Positions 58,471-64,000 of a stretch of DNA of 64,000 nt are shown piece after piece. Source of the stretch: JAUIET01 sp964352475 (GTDB lineage: Bacteria; Pseudomonadota; Gammaproteobacteria; Pseudomonadales; JAUIET01); NCBI GenBank assembly GCA_964352475.1, contig CAYGSL010000009.1, positions 1 through 64,000 on the forward strand, in the 5' to 3' direction. Made by a program: the position numbers and the translations under genes. Below the pieces are notes generated by a model, which saw only the letters and a list, made by a program, of their open reading frames with translations, was not told the DNA's origin and searched no databases. Every line of letters starts with the position of its first letter. Position 1 is the stretch's first letter.

Positions 58471-60594
58471 ATGCGGCAACTAACTATTGCAGTGTTGCTG
58501 GCTGCACTCTGTGCCTGCGGCGCAAACAATAACGAACAATCGGTTACCCCGGAAGCCAGACAGGCACCCAGCTCAATCGCTGAGGCGAATTCCAGTGTGG
58601 ATTGGCCGCTGCATGGTAACGACTGGGGGGAGCAACGGCATTCGCCGCTGGATCAGGTAAGCCGCGACAACGTTAAAGATCTGGGTCTGCACTGGTCGTT
58701 TGATATGTTTACCCGGCGTGGCGTTGAGGCAACGCCACTGGTTATTGATGGAACCATGTATGTAAGCGGCAGCTGGTCTATCGTATATGCGCTGAATGCA
58801 ACTGACGGCACGCTCAAATGGTCATATGACCCCAAGGTTGATAAAGCATTTTTGGCAAAGGGTTGCTGCGATGCGGTTAACCGCGGTGTTGCTTACGCAA
58901 ATGGCAAAGTGATAGTGGGTGCCTATGACGGTCGCTTGGTTGCTTTGAACAAGGACAACGGTAACGTTGTCTGGGACGTGCAAACAACCGATCGTGAGCA
59001 GTCATACACCATTACGGGTGCGCCGCGAATTGCTGGCGACAAAGTCATAATTGGCAATGGTGGAGCGGAGTTGGGTGTGCGTGGTTATGTCACGGCCTAC
59101 GACATAGAAACCGGTAAGCAAGTCTGGCGATTTTATACCGTACCTGGCAACCCGGCTGACGGTTTTGAAAACGATGCCATGAAAGATGCTGCCAGTACCT
59201 GGAATGGCGAATGGTGGAAATGGGGTGGTGGTGGTACCGTTTGGGACGCCATAGTGTATGAGCCTGAACTTAACCTGGTCTATATAGGTGTTGGCAATGG
59301 CTCACCCTGGAACCAGCGTGTTCGAAGCCCTGGCGGCGGCGACAACTTATTCCTTTCCTCCATAGTCGCGCTCAGCGCGGACAGTGGCGAATACGTTTGG
59401 CATTATCAAACCACACCAGGTGAAACCTGGGACTTTACCGCTACCCAACACATTATGCTGGCCGACCTTGAGATTAATGGCCAATTGCGCAAAGTGTTAA
59501 TGCAGGCGCCCAAAAACGGTTTTTTCTATGTGCTGGATCGTGTCACCGGCGAGCTGATATCGGCAGAAAAGTTCACCGAGGTCAGCTGGGCCAGCCATAT
59601 TGATATGGAAACCGGCAGGCCGGTAGAAACCGAAGGTTCGCGAGTATTTGATGGAAAGAAACAGGTGGTTCCGGCAATGGGAGGTGGGCACAACTGGCCA
59701 CCCATGTCGTTCAACCCGGAAACCGGTTTGGTGTACATACCTACCATGCGGTTTCCTTCTGCCTACCTGGAAGCCACCGATGACATGGATACCAAGCCTG
59801 GTCAGGGCCTGTGGAACCTGGGCTTCAATAATATGGGCATGGCGCCACCGCCGATTCCCTCCGAGCAAGTAGATGCCGTACTCGATCAGCAATTCAATGG
59901 CCAGCTACTGGCCTGGGACCCGATAAAGCAACAGCAGGCCTGGGTACAGGAGCCAGAGCGACCGACTCTGGGTGGAACACTGAGCACGGCCGGCATGTTG
60001 GTTTTCCAGCCGGGCAAGCATGGCAATTTGACGGCACATGATGCCCAGAGCGGGGCTGAGCTATGGTCGCACTATACGCAAACCGGGGCGATGGCAGCGC
60101 CTATAAGTTACGCGGTGGATGGTGTGCAATACGTAGCCGTTGCAGTTGGCTTTGGTGGAGGTTTTGCTGCGCAAGGTGGTGCTATTGCCCATCATTGGAA
60201 AATTCCAAATCGCTCCAGGGTGCTGGTTTATAAATTGGGTGGCACACATGAATTGCCGGAGCCAGAAGAAACCAACGAGCGCGACTTAGCGAAACCGGCG
60301 GCTGTGACCGTCGACGCCGCAACTGTTGCACACGGCCAGGTGATTTATCAGCGTCACTGCGCTTATTGTCATGGTGACGGTTTGCGTACAGGCGGCATTA
60401 CGCCTGATCTGCGCTATTCCGGCGAAGGTATTCATGCAATCTGGCAAAACATCGTTCTAGACGGTGTTCTCAGTCAGGTTGGCATGGTGGGTTTCAAAGA
60501 CTACATCAGTGCGGATGATGCCGAGGCTGTGCGGCAATATGTGCTTGCCGAAGCAGGGCGTCTTTACGATGAAATGCACAAGGAAAAACAATAG
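58471..60594 (+). CDS. PQQ-dependent quinohemoprotein alcohol dehydrogenase (lipoprotein)
   Basis: A 707-residue periplasmic enzyme. Signal peptide with lipobox LCAC near residue 16, so it is anchored by lipid. The eight-bladed propeller (about 45-600) carries the adjacent-Cys disulfide of KGCCDAVNRG, propeller repeats such as ALNATDGTLKWSYDP, and the catalytic-region GETWDFTATQ. The C-terminal domain has a haem c site, RHCAYCHGDG (CxxCH). Type II enzymes oxidise primary or secondary alcohols and pass electrons to a cytochrome or quinone. GGGGG precedes the ATG. No PQQ synthesis genes are in the window. Confidence 0.95.
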   Translation: MRQLTIAVLLAALCACGANNNEQSVTPEARQAPSSIAEANSSVDWPLHGNDWGEQRHSPLDQVSRDNVKDLGLHWSFDMFTRRGVEATPLVIDGTMYVSGSWSIVYALNATDGTLKWSYDPKVDKAFLAKGCCDAVNRGVAYANGKVIVGAYDGRLVALNKDNGNVVWDVQTTDREQSYTITGAPRIAGDKVIIGNGGAELGVRGYVTAYDIETGKQVWRFYTVPGNPADGFENDAMKDAASTWNGEWWKWGGGGTVWDAIVYEPELNLVYIGVGNGSPWNQRVRSPGGGDNLFLSSIVALSADSGEYVWHYQTTPGETWDFTATQHIMLADLEINGQLRKVLMQAPKNGFFYVLDRVTGELISAEKFTEVSWASHIDMETGRPVETEGSRVFDGKKQVVPAMGGGHNWPPMSFNPETGLVYIPTMRFPSAYLEATDDMDTKPGQGLWNLGFNNMGMAPPPIPSEQVDAVLDQQFNGQLLAWDPIKQQQAWVQEPERPTLGGTLSTAGMLVFQPGKHGNLTAHDAQSGAELWSHYTQTGAMAAPISYAVDGVQYVAVAVGFGGGFAAQGGAIAHHWKIPNRSRVLVYKLGGTHELPEPEETNERDLAKPAAVTVDAATVAHGQVIYQRHCAYCHGDGLRTGGITPDLRYSGEGIHAIWQNIVLDGVLSQVGMVGFKDYISADDAEAVRQYVLAEAGRLYDEMHKEKQ

Positions 60595-60609
60595 CTGACC
60601 TTCGCGCGC

Positions 60610-61773
60610 TTATGCGAATGTTGACTCTATAAGATCGGCGTTAATCTCTTCAATTGAGTTAACGCCCATCAGCGCCATACCGGTTGCCATTTCGTTCTGA
60701 AATAAATCCAGCAAACTCTCTAAAGCCGGTTGGCCGCCGGCGGCTGTTGCGTAAACCCAGGGGCGGCCGATCAAGGCACCGCGTGCACCCAGGGCCAGTG
60801 CTTTCAATACGTCTACACCATTGCGTATACCGCTATCGACCAATACTTCAATATCATTGCCTACCGCGTCACAGACAGGCTTCAGCTTGCTGATGCTGGA
60901 GGCAATGCCATCGAGCTGGCGGCCGCCATGGTTTGACACGATAATGCCATCGGCACCGGTATCCATCGCGGCTTTTGCGTCTTCCACTTCCATAACACCT
61001 TTGATAAGTAGCTTGCCTTGCCACTGCTCGCGCAGCCAGGCAATGTCTTTCCATGTAACGCCAGGATCAAATTGCGCATCAATGAATGCCTTGTAAGCGC
61101 CAAGTTCACCGGTGTCTTCAATATCTTCCTTGAAATTTCCGAAGGTCAGTGGTTTGCCTTGCAGGGCTACTTCAATAATCCAGCGTGGGCTGCTGGCAAT
61201 CTGTGCAAGCTGCGACAGTCTGCCTGCAATCCCTCCGCCCAGCATGCCGTTTTTAAAATCACGAAGTCGCATGCCAGGCACAGGCAAATCCACAGTGAAC
61301 ACCAGCGTATCGCATTGCGCTTGTTTCGCTCTTTGCATCAACCTCAGCACCAGCTCGCGATCTTTCAACATATACAGTTGAAACCAGAAAGGCGCGTTGA
61401 CTGACTGCTGTATCTCCTCAATTGGGCAAATGCTCAGAGTAGACGCTGCAAACGGCACTTGCTTGTTAAAAGCTGCGCGCGCGGCACTTGTTTCGCCACG
61501 GCGCGCCATCATGCCCGCCATGCCGATCGGTGCTAAAGCCAGCGGCATACTGCAATCTTGTCCCATCAACTGTGTTCGCGTGCTGATAGAATCAACACCA
61601 CGCATTACTCGTTGCCGTAGATGCAAACGATTAAAATCGTCAGTATTTTTTGCCAGAGTTATTTCGGCATTGGCCGCGCCATCAATGTAATCAAATAGAA
61701 ATCGCGGCAGCCTGCGCTTTGCGCGCCGGCGGTAGTCGCTTGTGCTTACTGGTGTAACGTAGAAAATACTCAT
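60610..61773 (-). CDS. FMN-dependent alpha-hydroxy acid dehydrogenase
   Basis: A 387-residue (S)-2-hydroxy-acid dehydrogenase of the LldD/MdlB/glycolate oxidase family: FLFDYIDGAANAEIT, APIGMAGMM, FQLYMLKD, TLVFTVDLPVPGMRLRD, catalytic His and Arg in IIVSNHGGRQLDG, and phosphate loop DSGIRNGVDVLKALALGARGALIGR. Candidates are lactate, mandelate or another 2-hydroxy acid. It begins 7 nt after the ThDP enzyme gene, so both form one operon; that pairing matches a mandelate-type route (MdlB with MdlC). Confidence 0.94.
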   Translation of the reverse strand: MSIFYVTPVSTSDYRRRAKRRLPRFLFDYIDGAANAEITLAKNTDDFNRLHLRQRVMRGVDSISTRTQLMGQDCSMPLALAPIGMAGMMARRGETSAARAAFNKQVPFAASTLSICPIEEIQQSVNAPFWFQLYMLKDRELVLRLMQRAKQAQCDTLVFTVDLPVPGMRLRDFKNGMLGGGIAGRLSQLAQIASSPRWIIEVALQGKPLTFGNFKEDIEDTGELGAYKAFIDAQFDPGVTWKDIAWLREQWQGKLLIKGVMEVEDAKAAMDTGADGIIVSNHGGRQLDGIASSISKLKPVCDAVGNDIEVLVDSGIRNGVDVLKALALGARGALIGRPWVYATAAGGQPALESLLDLFQNEMATGMALMGVNSIEEINADLIESTFA

Positions 61774-61780
61774 TGTATTT

Positions 61781-63343
61781 CTAGCCGAGATTCATGCAGG
61801 GAACAACCGCGTCAATCAATACCGGCCCATTAGTTTCAAGTGCGCTGGCCAGCTGGCTGGAAAATTCTTCAGCGCTGGTTGCTCGGCTGGCCTGCATACC
61901 AAAGCCTCTGGCCATTTCAGCAAAATCCATTGACGGATTGCCAATGTCCATCATTGCCCCGGCTTTATCACCGGGCACGCCGCCACGCGCTCCGGTACGC
62001 GCGAATTCCAGTTCAAGAATATTGTATTTGCTGTTATTGCAAATCACTACGGTAATGTCCAGCTGCTCGCGCACCATGGTCCACAACGCTTGTATGGTGT
62101 ACATGGCACTGCCGTCGCCCTCCAGACAAATCACCTTGCGGTCCGGGCAAGCCACCGCGGCACCGACTGCGCAAGGCAAACCAAAACCGATAGCGCCACC
62201 GGTCAAACTCAACCAGTCGTGCGGCCTGGCCTGCTCACTGAACGGATAGCAAGCGATTCCGGTGGTTGCACCTTCGTCTACGATAATTGCATTGTCTGGT
62301 ATTAACGCCGCAAGCGCTTGAGCCAGCGTCATTGCGTCAAGATCGCCGGTTGGCAATTCCGGTATCTGTTCGGTGTTAAGAACGGGCTCGGCAGCTTCTG
62401 CATCCAGAGCGCTGACTAATGCTTTAGTGACAGCGAGTGAATCAGCTCCCTGTGGGCAAGCCTCAACTACTGTACAAGTATCTGGCTGTATCACGCTTGG
62501 AACATTTGGGTAAGCAAAGAATGACACCGGTGCGGGCGCACCGATAAGCACCAGCGCATCAAGCTCTTTAATATGATCAATTGCCAACTCAGCCAAATAC
62601 GGCAGTTTCTCCATTTTGGCACTACCCGCGCCACGTTCAACCCGCGTGGGAAATGTCTCCAGGCAAATTCGACAGCCAGTAACCTGACTAATGCGGCTGA
62701 GTTCGTGGCCCAACTCAATCGAAATATGCCCGCCAACAAACAGCATACCGGCTTTGCTGTTTCTCAGTAACCCGGCAGCCTGTTCTATTATTTTGTGATC
62801 AATCTCGGCTGGCGTTGATTTTGGTACTGCAGATGGCAACGATGACGGATTGTCGCTCCAGGAAACATCCGCCGGTAAAACCAGACTGGCCACTTTATTG
62901 TTTGCCACAGCAGTAAGCGCATCCGCTGCGTCGTGTGCGATTTCGGCGGACGATTGCGACACGATGACTGTGTCAGATATGGAGGCGGCCAATCCGGTCA
63001 AATCCGAGGTTAAGGGGGCGTCGTATTGAATGTGATAGCTGGCATGATCACCAATGATGTTAATCATTGGCACATTGCCTTTCCTGGCGTTATGAATATT
63101 AGCCCAGGCGTTGCCCAAACCAGGCCCCAGGTGCAACAAGGTCGCGGCCGGCTTGCCTGCCATTCTCGCATAACCATCCGCCGCGCCACTGGCAACACCT
63201 TCAAACAATGCCAGCACGCCTCGCATACCATCAACTTCGTCAAGAGCAGCAACAAAGTGCATCTCTGATGTGCCAGGATTGCTGAAACAGACGTTGACGC
63301 CATTGCTTACCAGGGTTTTGATCAGACTTTCCGCGCCATTCAT
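61781..63343 (-). CDS. ThDP-dependent enzyme, benzoylformate decarboxylase-like
   Basis: A 520-residue three-domain thiamine diphosphate enzyme. N-terminal NPGTSEMHFV (benzoylformate decarboxylase has NPGSNELPF, whose Ser is catalytic; here Thr), cofactor Glu in LALFEGVASGAADGY, the conserved His in TLLHLGPGLGNA, and the ThDP motif GDGSAMYTIQALWTM...VICNN. Databases often name such proteins acetolactate synthase, but no regulatory subunit is present. Its neighbour is a 2-hydroxy-acid dehydrogenase, so it may decarboxylate the 2-oxo acid that enzyme makes. First gene of the pair. Confidence 0.87.
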   Translation of the reverse strand: MNGAESLIKTLVSNGVNVCFSNPGTSEMHFVAALDEVDGMRGVLALFEGVASGAADGYARMAGKPAATLLHLGPGLGNAWANIHNARKGNVPMINIIGDHASYHIQYDAPLTSDLTGLAASISDTVIVSQSSAEIAHDAADALTAVANNKVASLVLPADVSWSDNPSSLPSAVPKSTPAEIDHKIIEQAAGLLRNSKAGMLFVGGHISIELGHELSRISQVTGCRICLETFPTRVERGAGSAKMEKLPYLAELAIDHIKELDALVLIGAPAPVSFFAYPNVPSVIQPDTCTVVEACPQGADSLAVTKALVSALDAEAAEPVLNTEQIPELPTGDLDAMTLAQALAALIPDNAIIVDEGATTGIACYPFSEQARPHDWLSLTGGAIGFGLPCAVGAAVACPDRKVICLEGDGSAMYTIQALWTMVREQLDITVVICNNSKYNILELEFARTGARGGVPGDKAGAMMDIGNPSMDFAEMARGFGMQASRATSAEEFSSQLASALETNGPVLIDAVVPCMNLG

Positions 63344-63509
63344 AGCTACTGTGCTTATAGGTAAGATTGGCTTGCCATGATACAGCTACCGCCAGACTAT
63401 TTCGATTGTGCTCAATGGAAACGCAGCGTTATTTCCAATTAGCAACGAATGCGGCGAAGCCGCGGTAGATTGAGTACCATGTTGACTGAGTTAATAGTTG
63501 AGAATCAGC

Positions 63510-64000
63510 ATGTTGGAATTTGGATTATCAATCAGTTTTTGCGCACCGTCCGATTATCGCGCGCTTGCCCAGGCCGCAGATGAAGCTGGCTTCACCTATG
63601 CCACGCTATCAGACCATCTGATATACCCGAAAACCCTGTCAAAACCTTACCCGTATACTGACGATGGTGTGCCACGTTTTAGCGAGACTGACGATTTCCC
63701 TGACCCCTGGATTGCGGTGGCTTCCATGGCGGCAGTCACTGAAAAACTGAAGTTCTACACCAACGTGTATGTGCTGCCCGCTCGTAACCCGGTGCATGTG
63801 GCCAAAATTCTGGCGACGGCGGCGGTAATGAGTGACTATAGACTGGCACTGGGTATTGGCATGGGCTGGATGCCTGAAGAATTCGCCGCTGGTGAACAAG
63901 CTTTTGCGCGCCGTGGTAAGCGGGCGGATGAAATGATTGAGATAATGCGCAAGCTTTGGACGGGGGAAATGGTGGAACATAAGGGCGAGTTCTATGATTT
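63510..64000 (+). CDS. LLM-class flavin-dependent oxidoreductase (cut by window end)
   Basis: The first about 163 residues of a luciferase-like monooxygenase: MLEFGLSISFCAPSDYRALA, AADEAGFTYATLSDHLIYP, WIAVASMAAVTEKLKFYTNVY, VLPARNPVHVAKILATAA, LGIGMGWMPEEF, ADEMIEIMRKLWTG. The frame is open to the last base of the window, so the stop lies beyond 64000. The group uses FMN or F420. Start ATG 63510 fits the family; only a weak GAG precedes it. Divergent from the ThDP gene with 166 nt between. Confidence 0.9.
   Translation, partial: MLEFGLSISFCAPSDYRALAQAADEAGFTYATLSDHLIYPKTLSKPYPYTDDGVPRFSETDDFPDPWIAVASMAAVTEKLKFYTNVYVLPARNPVHVAKILATAAVMSDYRLALGIGMGWMPEEFAAGEQAFARRGKRADEMIEIMRKLWTGEMVEHKGEFYD

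Overview
This is a chromosomal segment of a Gram-negative gammaproteobacterium. Three things show it: Pseudomonas-like gene order (hisBHAF beside asmA-mutY-yggX; gpmI-envC-ctpA-yibQ divergent from yibN-grxC-secB; trmL, ntrBC, glnA, thiI, typA), many outer-membrane proteins (Mla components, lipoproteins, an OmpA-type protein, EnvC), and NtrC/sigma54 control signals. The catabolic genes in the right half (quinohemoprotein dehydrogenase, Rieske oxygenase, HsaA-like flavin monooxygenase, LLM-type flavoenzyme) suggest a free-living aerobe. I cannot fix the genus from sequence alone.

Positions 1-28.4 kb are mostly conserved housekeeping genes. They run tRNA-Phe; a minus-strand group asmA-mutY-amidohydrolase-yggX-mscS-lipoprotein; hisBHAF; two small paralogous proteins; the gpmI-envC-ctpA-yibQ envelope group; yibN-grxC-secB; ntrB-ntrC-trmL; glnA; thiI; a GGDEF/EAL protein; and typA. 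The nitrogen regulation is readable: glnA has a -24/-12 promoter and two tandem NtrC sites, and ntrBC has a perfect NtrC palindrome upstream of a weaker -24/-12 element.

Positions 28.5-44.2 kb are more variable. They hold an OmpA-like protein with a Pro-Glu spacer, a coiled-coil/helix-hairpin-helix protein, an alkyltransferase-like protein, a LysR regulator, an HsaA-like monooxygenase, then ygiQ-cmoA-cmoB, an SDR enzyme, an unlisted 51-residue membrane protein with its own terminator, a J-domain/zinc-ribbon/PilZ protein, an XRE/MmyB regulator, a patatin, and tRNA-Arg(UCG) beside a broken copy of itself. Between the monooxygenase and ygiQ lie two inverted copies of a structured element. Their stems differ at many positions, every change is compensated, and the loop and linker are almost identical. 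This is the most unusual signal in the window.

Positions 44.3-64 kb begin with a GAF-TetR fusion. A tightly overlapping minus-strand operon of eight genes follows: Rieske oxygenase, MlaC, MlaA, MMPL/HpnN-like RND transporter, LtaS-like sulfatase-fold enzyme, DUF1214, UPF0178, GNAT. It looks like an envelope-lipid modification and transport system in which an RND pump stands where Mla systems usually have an ABC transporter. The rest includes an MFS pump, SixA, a CysH-like protein, an NTF2-fold protein, a CBS protein, a PQQ/haem c dehydrogenase, a mandelate-type pair (FMN 2-hydroxyacid dehydrogenase plus ThDP decarboxylase-like enzyme), and the start of a flavin-dependent oxidoreductase cut by the window end. 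I saw no CRISPR array, prophage, intact insertion sequence or rRNA.
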